In this document: positions 32,386-42,442 of the stretch, in pieces
How positions within the stretch are numbered: position 1 is the first letter of the stretch
How the letters are laid out: every line of letters begins with the position of its first letter
NCBI GenBank assembly: GCA_040219575.1
Contig: JAVJSD010000045.1
Span: 62,001 to 126,000, forward strand
Length of the DNA stretch: 64,000 nucleotides
From: JAVJSD01 sp040219575
Lineage (GTDB): Bacteria; Planctomycetota; Planctomycetia; Pirellulales; Pirellulaceae
Direction of reading: 5' to 3'
Notes under the pieces: model-generated
Seen by the model: only the letters and a program-made list of their open reading frames with translations
Database searches by the model: none
Told to the model about the DNA's origin: nothing
Translations under genes and position numbers: made by a program

Positions 32386-34362
32386 TCACGACGAAACAGC
32401 GGGAACCCACAGACTACGGAAGCCAGGGCTGTATCCGTAGGGGCCGCGTGGGCTGAAGTTGTAGCCTCGCAGTTTCTTATTGAAGCCATAGAACGAATTC
32501 CGGAAGAACAGCCATGTGTAGGGTTGGTCCTCCCAGAGCAGCATGTGAATCTTGGCGTACATCTCGGCCCGCTTTTCCTGGTCGAATTCCTTGGCGGCCT
32601 CGTCGAACAAGCGGTCGACTTCCGGGTTGGAGTAGTTGCCGTAGTTGCGGCCTTCGCCGGTCATCCAGACATTGCGACTGGTGTCTGGATCGGCGCCCGT
32701 CCCCCAACCGCCCATGAACGCCTGGAACTTATGTGTGCGCGTTTGTTCCTGCAGTACGGTGAATTCCAGCGTCTTCACGTTGCAGATGATGCCCACCTGC
32801 CGCAAGTTGTCCTTGAGCAGTGTGCAGACCTTGATCGAGTTGGGGTTCCCGGCCGGACAGAGGATGCTGAACTCGAAGGGAACCAGTCTCCCTTCGATCT
32901 CTTTGTCGCGAATGCCATCACCGTCGCTATCGTCCCAGCCGGCCTCGTCCAGCAGTTCACCAGCCTGTTTTAGATCCTGCGTGAAGGGCAGCGGCGCTGG
33001 CTTCGGCGCCATTTTCGACGTGGGATGGAATATCCCCGTGCTGGGTTCGTACAGTCCGTAGAAGATCTTGTTCAGCATCTCCTCGTGGTCGAACGCGTAC
33101 GCCATGGCGGTGCGGACTCGCTTGTCGGAGAAGAAAGGCACCTTTGTATTCCAACAGAAATAGAAATACACCCACTCCACGCCGGTGGCGCGTGTGTTCT
33201 TCTCGTAAAAGTCCGCCTCGGTTGTTTGCGAAGACTGCCATTGCTCGGCGTTCAGCGCGCATTCATCGACATCACCTGCTTTGAGCGACAGCAGGGTCGT
33301 GTTCGGGTCTTCGATCACCTTGAACCGCACCGTCTTCGGATAGCTCAGCGGCCGGACCTGCTTGCCTTGGTGGAAGAAGAAGTTTTCGCGTCGTTCCAAT
33401 ACGATTTCCTGTCCCGTCTGCCGTTTCACAAGTTTGTAAGGCCCGCCGGAGACCGGGTTTCGCTCTAGATTCGCGTGATAGTCGCTGGTGGAGAGCGTGG
33501 GATCTTTCTTGACCGAGTTTTCGTAGATGTGTTTGGGAATCAACGGAAAATTGATATTCCAAACATTCGTGGCCAGTGCTTCCTTGTGGAAATAGACGAC
33601 GGTGTTCATCTTGCCGGTTTCCGGGTCGGCGTAGGCCTGCACCCAGCGCAGCTTATCGGTGCCGGAGCGAACCGCCGGGATCGGCACCTTGGGATTCATG
33701 ATTGTTTGAAACGAGAACATCACGTCCTCCGCGGTGAGCGGCTTGCCGTCCGACCAGACGAGATCGTCGCGCATGACGATCTTGTCGTACAGCATGTCCT
33801 CGCTTTGCTCCCACGATACGACGTAGCCCTTGTCGCCGAAGGGCGTGAAGTTCCAGTCAAATCCGAACAGTCCCGCGCCCGTCAACTCGGTTACGTCGAA
33901 CTCCGCCACGCTGCTGCCCATCAGCGGATTGGTGCTCTTCACGTCCATGGGTGAATGCCGCACGATGGTGGCGTCGTAGTCCACGTCCGAATCTTGTTTT
34001 GGCAATCGCCCCAAGGCGCTGAGAATCTTCGCGTTGTTTTCCTGAGAATCATTCTCGAGCGAGAGCGCTTCTTCGACCGTGGCTAGCTCCTCCTCACCCT
34101 TCTGCCGCTCTCGCAAGAGGTCAATACCGTCGAGAACGGGCATCGCTTTCCACTTCGCCTGGGCGTTGAGGTCTTCCAGCGACGGCGCATCATACGGCTC
34201 GAGCAGAACTTCTTCGGGCTGACCGTCGCTCGCCTGATCGGTCCCTGGTTGCGAACTCGTGCAGCCGGAGAGGAACGCCAAGGCAGCCAGCAGCAGACAT
34301 CCCTTGCCCCAGGTCGCGATAGAGTACAGCCGTGGAGTCGGCACGGAGAAATATCGTCGCAT
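32386..34362 (-). CDS. Peptide ABC transporter substrate-binding lipoprotein
   Basis: The 658-residue protein has a lipoprotein signal with lipobox LSGC (Cys34) and the extracellular solute-binding family 5 fold: KIVMRDDLVWSDGKPLTAED (about 250), YPKTVRFKVIEDPNTTLLSL, RVRTAMAYAFDHEEML and the late AYAFD-type hinge. At 658 residues it is over 100 longer than E. coli DppA (about 535); the extra part is an acidic N-terminal region (about 35-190) between the anchor and the first lobe, which may be a spacer across the periplasm. I chose ATG 34362, the start of a good signal peptide, rather than the longer frame. It is the first gene of the operon. Confidence 0.93.
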   Translation of the reverse strand: MRRYFSVPTPRLYSIATWGKGCLLLAALAFLSGCTSSQPGTDQASDGQPEEVLLEPYDAPSLEDLNAQAKWKAMPVLDGIDLLRERQKGEEELATVEEALSLENDSQENNAKILSALGRLPKQDSDVDYDATIVRHSPMDVKSTNPLMGSSVAEFDVTELTGAGLFGFDWNFTPFGDKGYVVSWEQSEDMLYDKIVMRDDLVWSDGKPLTAEDVMFSFQTIMNPKVPIPAVRSGTDKLRWVQAYADPETGKMNTVVYFHKEALATNVWNINFPLIPKHIYENSVKKDPTLSTSDYHANLERNPVSGGPYKLVKRQTGQEIVLERRENFFFHQGKQVRPLSYPKTVRFKVIEDPNTTLLSLKAGDVDECALNAEQWQSSQTTEADFYEKNTRATGVEWVYFYFCWNTKVPFFSDKRVRTAMAYAFDHEEMLNKIFYGLYEPSTGIFHPTSKMAPKPAPLPFTQDLKQAGELLDEAGWDDSDGDGIRDKEIEGRLVPFEFSILCPAGNPNSIKVCTLLKDNLRQVGIICNVKTLEFTVLQEQTRTHKFQAFMGGWGTGADPDTSRNVWMTGEGRNYGNYSNPEVDRLFDEAAKEFDQEKRAEMYAKIHMLLWEDQPYTWLFFRNSFYGFNKKLRGYNFSPRGPYGYSPGFRSLWVPAVSS

Positions 34363-34832
34363 GGGTAGCCACCTTGCTGTTTGCGGGGACGAACCAGGGA
34401 GGGCCAAGTTGTGGGGTTGGAAAAACGGGGCAGGCCGCGTGTGAATTCTGGGCGAACTCGATTCGGCGTCAATCCCTTCGCCTTGAGCTGGCGGAGTGCG
34501 AAAAAAACCGCCACGCAACAGGCAGACAGACAGCCTTTAATCGCAGCAACGTCAAACTACAAAATAAGTTGCGACGCGTCAAGCTGAGCCGGCCGGGCCT
34601 CATGGCGGCTTCCCAAAGCGGCGTCTTAACATCTGTTGCCTCGAATGGCCGTTTGCTGGTACTCTGCCGCCCCCTTACTGGACGGGCGGGAGAGGCAGCG
34701 TCTGCGCCATGGGGAACCGGGCTGATTGTGGGTTGCCTCTGGTGACGGAACACTCGAGTCGCCGCTCGTCAATCGCTCGTCGAACACGGACGTTCTACTC
34801 TTCCCACGATGCCGCCTGCCGGCGAGGTCGCA
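34363..34832. other. Divergent intergenic region
   Basis: A 470-base spacer between the peptide-transporter operon (minus) and the cytochrome gene (plus), noticeably richer in A+T at 34500-34600. On the minus strand two TTGACG words occur near 34555 and 34590, but neither has a good -10 box at the right distance. Promoters for both units probably lie here; I cannot place them firmly. Confidence 0.5.
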
Positions 34833-37800
34833 ATGAAGCGATTTCCATTGAGCGTGCACTCCGCCGCCCTGTCTGTCACTACGTCCCTGGCTTGCTGCCT
34901 GTTCGGTCTGGCGCTGGCCGTCTCGCCCGCCGCGGCCCAGGAGGCGCAGTGGATCTGGACGCCCGCCCACGACAAGGACAACGTCCCGGCCGGCGCCTGC
35001 TACTTCCGCAAGACCTTCACCCTGGCCGGACAGCCGGAGAACGCCCAGATCATGGTCGCCGCCGACGACACGTTCGACGTGTACGTCAACAGCCGGCAAG
35101 TCGGCACGGGCGAATCGACCCGGCGACTGGTTCCCTTCAACATCACCCGCTACCTCAACCGCGGCCGCAACACGGTGGCCATTCGCGTGGAGAACACCCG
35201 CGGCAAGACCGCGGCGCTGGCGGCGCGCGTGATGGTCAAGCCGACCAACGGCGGTTGGGCCTCGTTCTCGACCGACGCCTCGTGGAAGACGCAGCTCAAC
35301 CCGTTGCCGCTGTGGAATCTGCCGATTTACAACGACAGCCGCTGGGACGCCGCCCAGTCGTTCGGCCCCTTGGGCAAGACGCCCCCCTGGGACCGGGCCG
35401 AGGACGTGGCCGAAACCCAGCAGGAGCAGCACGAGCGGTTTCACATCGCGCCCGAGTTCGCCGTCACCAAAGTGCTCGACGGCGACACGCTCGGTTCGCT
35501 GATCGCCATGACGTTCAACGAATTCGGCCATATCATCGCCTCGCGCGAAGGCGGACCGCTGCTGCTGATCACCGACAGCAACAACGACAAACTGCACGAC
35601 AAGATCCGCGTCTACTGCGACAAGGTCACCAGTTGCCAAGGCATCCTGGCCCTCAACGGCGACGTGTACGTGACCGGCGAAGGCCCCGAGGGCGCGGCCC
35701 TCTACCGACTCGCGGACCGCGACCGCGACGGACAACTGGAAGACGTCAAGGCGCTGTTGAAGTTCGACGGCCCCATGGGCGAACACGGACCCCACGGCCT
35801 GGTGCTGGGACCGGACGGCATGATCTACCTGGCCTCGGGCAACCACGCCAAGCCGATGATGCCCATCGACGCCAGCAGCCCGCACTACAAGTTTTACGAG
35901 GGCGACCTGGTCGGCCCGCGGTACGAGGATCCGGGCGGTCATGCGATGGGCGTGAAGGCGCCGGGCGGGGCCGTGTTGCGAATGGACCTGGAAGGCAACA
36001 ACGTGCAGGTGGTGGCGGGCGGACTGCGCAACGCCTACGACCTGGCTTTCAACCAACAGGGTGAACTGTTCGTGCACGACAGCGACATGGAGTCGGATGT
36101 CGGCGCGCCGTGGTATCGCCCCACGCATCTTTATCACGTCATCGCCGGGGCCGAGTTCGGCTGGCGGAGCGGTTGGGCGAAGTGGCCCAATTACTACGTC
36201 GACGCCGTGCCCGAAGTGCTGGAGACCGGCCGCGGTTCCCCAACCGGCGCCGAATTCTACAACCACTTCATGTTCCCCACGCGGTATCACGATGCGATGT
36301 TTCTGGCCGACTGGTCGGAAGGTCGGATTCTGGCGGTGCGGATGAAGAAGAACGGTGCGTCGTACACGGCCAGCAGCGAGGAGTTTTTGCGCGGCGAACC
36401 CCTGAATGTCACCGATCTGGCGGTCGGACCCGATGGGGCGTTGTACTTCACCACGGGAGGCCGAGGCACGGCCGGCGCCATCTACCGCATCACCTGGAAG
36501 GGCAAAGTGCCCGAGAGCATCACGAATGTCGGCACCGGCCTGACGGCGGTGATCCGCCAGCCGCAGTTGTCGGCGGCCTGGAGCCGGCAAGCCATCGCCG
36601 GCGCGCGGCGGGAAGTCGGCGACGCCTGGGATCGCAGCATGATCGGCGTGGCGAAGAGCGCGCAGAACCCGGCCAACTATCGGCTTCGCGCCCTGGACTT
36701 GATGCAGCTGTACGGCCCCGCGCCGACGCCCGAGTTCTTGATCACGCTGGCATCCGACCAGAACGAGCAAGTGCGGGCCAAAGCGGCCAGGTTGATGGGT
36801 CAGCATGCTGACGAGACGACACGCGACAAGTTGGTGGAGCTGTTGGGCGACGACGACCGCGCCGTGCGCCGCGAAGCCGCCGAGTCGCTGATCCGCGCCG
36901 GGCAGCAAGCGCCGTTGCAGGTGATCTACAAGTTGGTCGTCAGCGACGACCGGTTCGAGGCCTGGGCCGGACGCCGTCTGCTGGAGCGCGTCGATCCCGC
37001 TCAGTGGCGCGAGGACGTGCTGGCCAGCGACGATCAGCGGTTGTTCATTGAAGGCGCACTGGCGCTGCTCATCGCCGCGCCCGACCGGCAGGGCGCGCTC
37101 GCGGTGATCGATCGCTGCGAAGCGTTTATGGACGGCTTTATCAGCGATCGCAACTTCGTCGACATGCTGCGGCTGATGCAACTCGCGTTGCAGCGAGGAC
37201 AACTCGCGCCGTCCGACGTGTTTTCGATGCGCGACAAGCTGGCCCGGGAATTCCCGTCCGGCGACCCGATCATGAACCGCGAATTGGTGCGTCTGTTGAC
37301 GTATCTGAACGTCACGTCGATCACCGACCGCTACATGGCCTACTTGAAGTCGGACATTCCCGAGTCCGAAAAGTTGCACGTGGCCATGCACCTGCGGCTG
37401 CTGAAGGACGGCATGAATCAAGAACAGAAGCGCGACCTGCTGGCCTATTATGAATCGGCCCAGCAGGCGAAGTTCGGCAACAGCATCCCGCACTACCTCC
37501 GCAACGCGGCCAAGGATTTCGCCCTCTCGTTGGGTCCTGAAGACGGTGAGTTGCTGTTGGCCGACGGCGAAAAGTGGCCCAGCGCCGCGCTCGGCGCGCT
37601 GTACAAGCTGCCGCAGGTGTTGGATCCCGCCACGATCGAGATGATCAAGCGGCTCGACGGAAAGATCGCCGGCGATTCGACCGAAGCGGCGGAGCGATTG
37701 AAAGTCGGCATCGTGGCGGTGTTGGCTCGCAGCGGCGACGAGGCGTCTTACGCCTACCTCCGCGACGTTTGGACGCGCGAACCGGAACGGCGTCAGGCGA

Positions 37801-38639
37801 CAGCCATGGGCCTCGCGCAGGCGCCGGAGGGCGAGAACTGGCAGTACCTGGTCGACAGCCTGCCGGTGCTGGAAGGGGGCGCCGCCCAGGAGGTGCTCAA
37901 GAAGCTCGCCGCGGTGGACAAGACGCCGCAGAATCCCGACGCACTGCGCAACACCATCCTGCTGGGGCTGACGCTGAAGGAAGAAGGGGGCGAACTGGCC
38001 GCCGACTTGCTGAGCCGATGGACCGGCGAGCAACCGGCCGAGGCGGGCGACGACTGGAAGAAGTCGCTGGCCGCCTGGCAGGCCTGGTACGGGCGAACCT
38101 ATCCCGACCGTCCCGCCGCCGAACTTCCCGTCGCCAAGGAAAACGCCGCCTGGGACTACAAGGAACTACTGACCTACCTGACCGGCGACGAGGCGGACGG
38201 CGCGCCGGAGCGCGGCGCCGAGGTGTTCGCCAAGGCGCAATGCGCCAAGTGCCACCGTCACGGAGACCAGGGCGAGAGCATGGGCCCCGACCTGACATCG
38301 CTGGCCAAGCGATTCATGAAGAAGGAGATCCTGCAGTCGATCGTGTTCCCCTCGCACGTGGTTTCCGATCAGTACGCCGCCAAGCAGATCGTCACCACGC
38401 AAGGCAAACAGTTTGTGGGCATCCTGGCGCCCGGACCGGCCGGCAGTGTGATCGTGCTGCAGGCCAACGGCGAGAAGGTGGAGATTCCCCAGCGGATGAT
38501 CGAAGAGACCGTCCCCAGCAAGCTCTCGGCCATGCCGGAGGGGTTGCTCGACACGCTGACTCTGGAGGAGATCTCCGACTTGTTCGCGTATCTCACGACG
38601 ACGCCCCAGGAAGACCTGGCCCGCAAGCCGGGCGAGTAG
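34833..38639 (+). CDS. Planctomycete-type membrane-bound dehydrogenase with HEAT repeats and C-terminal cytochrome c
   Basis: The 1,268-residue exported protein has a signal peptide (LACCLFGLALAVSPAAAQ). An N-terminal jelly-roll (about 40-135; WIWTPAHDKD, DDTFDVYVNSRQVG, RYLNRGRNTVAIRVENTRG) resembles sugar-binding modules of glycosidases. A beta-propeller of the PQQ-free glucose/sorbosone dehydrogenase type follows (about 200-580; PHGLVLGPDGMIYLASGNH, LRNAYDLAFNQQGELFVHDS). HEAT repeats occupy about 600-1,110, and a C-terminal cytochrome c has its haem motif CAKCH at 1137-1141 with a likely Met ligand in SMGPDLT. Such proteins are a hallmark of planctomycetes; they probably oxidise sugars and pass electrons through the haem. 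ATG 34833 was preferred over 34809 for the signal peptide. Confidence 0.93.
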   Translation: MKRFPLSVHSAALSVTTSLACCLFGLALAVSPAAAQEAQWIWTPAHDKDNVPAGACYFRKTFTLAGQPENAQIMVAADDTFDVYVNSRQVGTGESTRRLVPFNITRYLNRGRNTVAIRVENTRGKTAALAARVMVKPTNGGWASFSTDASWKTQLNPLPLWNLPIYNDSRWDAAQSFGPLGKTPPWDRAEDVAETQQEQHERFHIAPEFAVTKVLDGDTLGSLIAMTFNEFGHIIASREGGPLLLITDSNNDKLHDKIRVYCDKVTSCQGILALNGDVYVTGEGPEGAALYRLADRDRDGQLEDVKALLKFDGPMGEHGPHGLVLGPDGMIYLASGNHAKPMMPIDASSPHYKFYEGDLVGPRYEDPGGHAMGVKAPGGAVLRMDLEGNNVQVVAGGLRNAYDLAFNQQGELFVHDSDMESDVGAPWYRPTHLYHVIAGAEFGWRSGWAKWPNYYVDAVPEVLETGRGSPTGAEFYNHFMFPTRYHDAMFLADWSEGRILAVRMKKNGASYTASSEEFLRGEPLNVTDLAVGPDGALYFTTGGRGTAGAIYRITWKGKVPESITNVGTGLTAVIRQPQLSAAWSRQAIAGARREVGDAWDRSMIGVAKSAQNPANYRLRALDLMQLYGPAPTPEFLITLASDQNEQVRAKAARLMGQHADETTRDKLVELLGDDDRAVRREAAESLIRAGQQAPLQVIYKLVVSDDRFEAWAGRRLLERVDPAQWREDVLASDDQRLFIEGALALLIAAPDRQGALAVIDRCEAFMDGFISDRNFVDMLRLMQLALQRGQLAPSDVFSMRDKLAREFPSGDPIMNRELVRLLTYLNVTSITDRYMAYLKSDIPESEKLHVAMHLRLLKDGMNQEQKRDLLAYYESAQQAKFGNSIPHYLRNAAKDFALSLGPEDGELLLADGEKWPSAALGALYKLPQVLDPATIEMIKRLDGKIAGDSTEAAERLKVGIVAVLARSGDEASYAYLRDVWTREPERRQATAMGLAQAPEGENWQYLVDSLPVLEGGAAQEVLKKLAAVDKTPQNPDALRNTILLGLTLKEEGGELAADLLSRWTGEQPAEAGDDWKKSLAAWQAWYGRTYPDRPAAELPVAKENAAWDYKELLTYLTGDEADGAPERGAEVFAKAQCAKCHRHGDQGESMGPDLTSLAKRFMKKEILQSIVFPSHVVSDQYAAKQIVTTQGKQFVGILAPGPAGSVIVLQANGEKVEIPQRMIEETVPSKLSAMPEGLLDTLTLEEISDLFAYLTTTPQEDLARKPGE

Positions 38640-39135
38640 CATGAGTCGGCCTGGGCGACATCGCGAGATCCGTCGGTTCAGCCAGGACGGGAGTGCGTTC
38701 GGGGCTGTCGGGCGGCGTCGCGGATTCACGGCCGAGGGCGGGCCCCTTGGCCCGTGAACGCCGGATCAACCGCAGGGCGTTCCGGCGGAAGCGGCGGTGG
38801 ACGTTGAACCGCCACGGGGCCTGAACGTTCGCGCGGTGTGCGGGAGCGGCGGACGCCAACAGTGCGTCCTGGGCAAGCATTTTCATCCGCGCGGCGGCGG
38901 AGAACAGCCGGAACATCGCTTCGCTGGTTCCGGCTCACGGCCCAGGGGACCATGCTACGGAACAAATCCAGCCGCCAATCGCACCCATGCCCAATCGCTT
39001 CTTCGCTCAGGCCAGGTTGGCTCCGCGTTTCGTCGGCTGCCTACAACAGAAGCGATGCAAGGCCCCGCAGATCACCTATACTGCGAGCGTATCGATCTTC
39101 GTCGAAATCGTGAACGAGAAAACGGAGCAGTACTC
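38640..39135. other. Intergenic region with an imperfect long hairpin
   Basis: Nearly 500 bases. At 38725-38758, TTCACGG...CCGTGAA closes a 13-14 pair imperfect stem without T-run, placed 85 bases after the cytochrome gene. Near 39078 the word CTATACTGCGAG may be the -10 of the next gene, but no -35 matches. Nothing else was recognised. Confidence 0.5.
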
Positions 39136-41076
39136 ATGCGAGGAATCGTCTGCTATGCCCTTTCAGCAGCGTTGATAGCGAGCTGCGCCGTTCGCGGATC
39201 CGCTTTCGAAGCCCCGCCGGACGCCGAAGAAGTGGGCGGTGCGGCGGCGACAGGGAGCGTCCTCGCCCCCTTTGTCCCTGAAGATTGCTTCCTGGCTTTG
39301 GTCGTCCGTCCCAAGCGGATTACCCAGTGTCTCTATTTCGAGCGGCTGACGCAAGAAGTAGCCGAACAGGCTTTCGTGTCATTGAGTCGAAATTTGAGAT
39401 TCGATCCTCGGAAGTCGGAATCATTCACCATGATTCTGGCCCCCCACGTCCCCTTGGCGAAAGAGCGCGACCCCGCGCCGTTCGCGGAGCCGACGCCGCC
39501 GTGCGATGTCGGCTACATCGTTCGGTTCGTCGAACCGAGGCCCGATAGGGAACACCTAGGAAAGATGTTCAGGGATTATGAGTTTGCGGGAGGCAGAGTC
39601 ATCCACGCGGAACAGCCGTACTACAGGGGCTATCGGGAACAGCGTCCTGTGCCAATTGAGATTGAGCGGTCCGCCGACTACGCCGTCCATTTTCCCGATG
39701 ATCGGACAATCGTATTCTCGTCGAGCGAGCCAATGCTGAAGAGGATGCTCTCGGCACGCGAAGTGAAGGCTCGGCTGGTGGACGGCCTGCGACGCCTCGA
39801 CGCCGAATATGACTTGGCGCTTATCGCTACAACCGAGCAGGAACACCTTGCGCAGACGGCCAAGGCGATTGAGAGCAGGGCATCCCCCGCAATGAATGGA
39901 CTGCTGCGAGCTTCAAAGCTTGGTGATGCGGCAACGTTGATCGTAGATCTGCGTTTGGATCCGGTGGCCCGGCTGCAAATCGAAGCTCGCGACCTGGAGG
40001 GCGCGACCGAGCTGAAAGAGTTGCTCGACGACGCGTTGGCTGCTACCAGATCCTGGTTTCCCGAGCAACGCGACGTCATTGCTGCGAGTATCGGTGCGCC
40101 ACGTCCTGGTGCATGGGTTGTGGAGATGATTGACCAAATGCTCAATGGCTGCACGCTCGACGTTCATGGAAAGACGGTGAGCGGGAAATTGAAGAGACCA
40201 GAGGCCCTGGCGGGTCTGCCGGAACTCCTCACTGCGCTGGTTGAGAGCGAACGACGGGCGCAAGACCGACTCGAGCGCCGTACATCCGCGTCAAACGAGG
40301 TCGGAATGACGGTGGTGTATGAGATCGAGGCCAACGACTATCGGCCCGCAGCAAAGCCTTCCGACGCCGAAATCCGGGCGCTGTTGGTGGCTCTCGAGCG
40401 GCGGCTCAGCTCAGCTGGACGCAAGTCGGGACGTCTTCGACAACTCGAAGGCGGGCGGATCGAAGCGAGTATCTTTCGGGCAGATCCGGACGTCATGCAG
40501 CGGATCGCCGAATTCCTCGCGCGCCCCGGCACGCTTGAATTCCGCATCGTCGCGAATCAGCGAGACCACGCCGAACTAATCGAGCAGGCAGGTCGTAGCG
40601 ACGCCACGACGCTCTACGATACCGAGGGCCGGCGGCTTGCGTGGTGGGCGCCGGCTGCCATCGGCAAAGAGGATTTGGCTGAAGCCCGCGAGACTGCGAA
40701 GCGGACCGTGCGCCGAGCCGGCCGTGAAGTGCGGGAAGTTCTCGTGGTCGACGACGAGTTCGACATCACGCAGGAGCATGTGAAGGACGCGGTGGCCGAC
40801 CTGGACGTTCGACTTGAGCGATGCGTGAACGTTACGTTGAGTGAAGCCGGTGCGCAGCGCATGAGCGCCCTGACCGAAGGGAATCTGCCCGACGGCGCGT
40901 TCCGTCGCAGGGTGGCGGTTCTCTTGGACGGCAGGCTCCACTCGGTGCCGGTGATTGCGGGAAAGGTCGCCGAAAAGCTCCGGATCAGTGGCCCTTTCAC
41001 GCCCGAGGAAGCGCAGGACTTGATCGACGTGCTCAAGTCCGGCACGCTGCCGCTGGGCATTCGCAAGACGGAGTAG
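39136..41076 (+). CDS. Exported protein with a SecD-P1-like C-terminal domain
   Basis: The 646-residue protein has a signal peptide (CYALSAALIASCAVRGSAF). Residues about 30-430 (CFLALVVRPKRI..., RPDREHLGKMF...) are of unknown fold, with several beta-strand-rich segments. The C-terminal 200 residues resemble the periplasmic P1 region of SecD: MQRIAEFLARPGTLEFRIVA matches the RIxxxG..EF strand, VNVTLSEAGAQRM the SecD pattern VxxxFxxxGAxxF, and LLDGRLHSVPVIAGKV...RISGPFTPEEAQDLIDVLKSG the head subdomain. None of SecD's six TM helices is present, so it cannot itself be a translocation motor. GGAG precedes ATG 39136. The function is unknown. Confidence 0.75.
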   Translation: MRGIVCYALSAALIASCAVRGSAFEAPPDAEEVGGAAATGSVLAPFVPEDCFLALVVRPKRITQCLYFERLTQEVAEQAFVSLSRNLRFDPRKSESFTMILAPHVPLAKERDPAPFAEPTPPCDVGYIVRFVEPRPDREHLGKMFRDYEFAGGRVIHAEQPYYRGYREQRPVPIEIERSADYAVHFPDDRTIVFSSSEPMLKRMLSAREVKARLVDGLRRLDAEYDLALIATTEQEHLAQTAKAIESRASPAMNGLLRASKLGDAATLIVDLRLDPVARLQIEARDLEGATELKELLDDALAATRSWFPEQRDVIAASIGAPRPGAWVVEMIDQMLNGCTLDVHGKTVSGKLKRPEALAGLPELLTALVESERRAQDRLERRTSASNEVGMTVVYEIEANDYRPAAKPSDAEIRALLVALERRLSSAGRKSGRLRQLEGGRIEASIFRADPDVMQRIAEFLARPGTLEFRIVANQRDHAELIEQAGRSDATTLYDTEGRRLAWWAPAAIGKEDLAEARETAKRTVRRAGREVREVLVVDDEFDITQEHVKDAVADLDVRLERCVNVTLSEAGAQRMSALTEGNLPDGAFRRRVAVLLDGRLHSVPVIAGKVAEKLRISGPFTPEEAQDLIDVLKSGTLPLGIRKTE

Positions 41077-41188
41077 CACCGCAGAAGCGACCGGCCCCAT
41101 TGTGTCGCGCGCCCTCGTCCGCACCTCAGCACGGGCCGGTTTTGGCGGCTTGCCTTGAGTGGAATTTTCCAACAAGGACGAACCTCGT

Positions 41189-42298
41189 CTACTGCTGCGC
41201 CCCATACCCCTGCCATACCCATTCGATGGCGTGCGGCAGGAACTGGGCCTTGGCGTTGCGGATGCCGTGGCCGGAGTCGCGGCAGAAGAGATACTGGTAG
41301 TCGTACCCCTTGGCCTTGAGCACTTTGGCCATGCGATGGTTCGCCTCGACCCAGTCGTGCATGCCGTCGCGCATCACGTTGGGATTGAGCAGGTCGCGGT
41401 CCCCCACCGAAATGAAAATCCGCAGCGGCTTCTTGGGGCTGTTGGGGATGAGGGTCTCGTGGAAGCCCCAGGCGCCGTCGGGCGTCTCGGGATTGAACGG
41501 CCACTGCTGGTTGACGAAGGTGCCCGAGGTCGTGAGTACGCGGTGGTAGAGGTCGGGGCGATACCAGGCCATGATCAACGCCGCGGAGCCGCCGGAGCTG
41601 GAGCCCATCGCCGCGCGGCCGTCGGGGTCCTTGGTAAGTTTCACCTGGCAGTGCTTCTCGACGCGCGGCAGAACCTCGGTCTCGATGTATTCGGCGTACA
41701 GGCCGGACATCGTGTCGTATTCCTTGCCGCGCTCGTGCCCCTGGGCGTCGCCGCCGCCGTTGGCGATCATGATCGCGATCATGGCCGGCACGCGCTCTTG
41801 GGCGATCAGATTATCCAGGATGCGCGGCAACTCCATGTTCGGCTTCCCCTTGGGGCCGTCGTGGCTGACCATGAAAGGCGCCACGGCGCCGGGCTTGTAC
41901 TGGGCGGGGATGTAGACGGTGATTTGCCGCTGGTAGTCGATGGGGTGGGTTTCGACGATCAGCGTCTTGGGGTTCTCGGGGTCGACCTTCCCAAACACCT
42001 CGCGGGCGATGCCCGGGTTCAGCAGCTTGGTCTCTTTCGAATCGATGACGAACTGCATCACCTTGCCTTGCGGGACGCCGTCGACCTGCTTGAATTCCGG
42101 GGCGGCCACGTAGTCGGGGCCGATCACGAAATTGCCATTCTCATCCGGCGCCGGGTTCTGCCCCGTTTCGAGCACCTTGAACTCGGGGGCGCCGGGCGCG
42201 TCGTACTCCCGCACGGGCGGTTGGGCCAGTGTCGTTCCCGCTCCCCAGACCACGCCGACCAGCCAGGCCATCGACGCAATCGCGCTCGGTTTGAACAT
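41189..42298 (-). CDS. Exported esterase of the EsD/Fes alpha/beta-hydrolase group
   Basis: The 369-residue protein has a signal peptide ending near TTLAQ. The putative esterase domain has the nucleophile elbow GSSSGG (Ser234), strand QITVYIPAQYKPG, the oxyanion segment MVSHDG and a catalytic-His region RDSGHGIRNAK near 345. Such enterochelin-esterase-like or carbohydrate-esterase-family-1 enzymes hydrolyse ester bonds on sugars or siderophores; in planctomycetes they are often placed in glycan use. AGAGGA upstream supports ATG 42298. The gene stands alone and is minus-strand, downstream of queA by 144 bases. Confidence 0.85.
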   Translation of the reverse strand: MFKPSAIASMAWLVGVVWGAGTTLAQPPVREYDAPGAPEFKVLETGQNPAPDENGNFVIGPDYVAAPEFKQVDGVPQGKVMQFVIDSKETKLLNPGIAREVFGKVDPENPKTLIVETHPIDYQRQITVYIPAQYKPGAVAPFMVSHDGPKGKPNMELPRILDNLIAQERVPAMIAIMIANGGGDAQGHERGKEYDTMSGLYAEYIETEVLPRVEKHCQVKLTKDPDGRAAMGSSSGGSAALIMAWYRPDLYHRVLTTSGTFVNQQWPFNPETPDGAWGFHETLIPNSPKKPLRIFISVGDRDLLNPNVMRDGMHDWVEANHRMAKVLKAKGYDYQYLFCRDSGHGIRNAKAQFLPHAIEWVWQGYGAQQ

Positions 42299-42373
42299 CA
42301 CAATTCCTCTTCGTTGGTTGAAACACTTCATTGCACACCTTCCCCACCGGGACAAGTACGCCCCCGCCGCTGC

Positions 42374-42379
42374 ATTATA
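42374..42379 (-). promoter_or_regulatory. Possible -10 element for the exported esterase gene
   Basis: On the minus strand a perfect TATAAT lies 75 bases before ATG 42298, preceded by TTTGCGA. There is no good -35 hexamer at 16-18 bases, so this is tentative. Confidence 0.4.
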
Positions 42380-42442
42380 TCGCAAACGGTTTCGGCCATC
42401 CTGGTTGAACCGCCCCGGCGGCGATGGGGTGGTGAACACGTC

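Noticed and set aside
34500..34620. Promoter of the peptide-transporter operon
   Set aside because: TTGACG words are present on the minus strand, but the best -10 at 17 bases (TAGTTT) matches too weakly.
34626..38033. A 1,135-codon open frame on the minus strand
   Set aside because: It lies wholly opposite the cytochrome gene and the product is a His/Val/Gly-rich mix with no domain. Long antisense frames are expected in G+C-rich genes.
39136..41076. SecD translocase subunit
   Set aside because: There are no SecD transmembrane helices after the P1-like region and no secF gene beside it.
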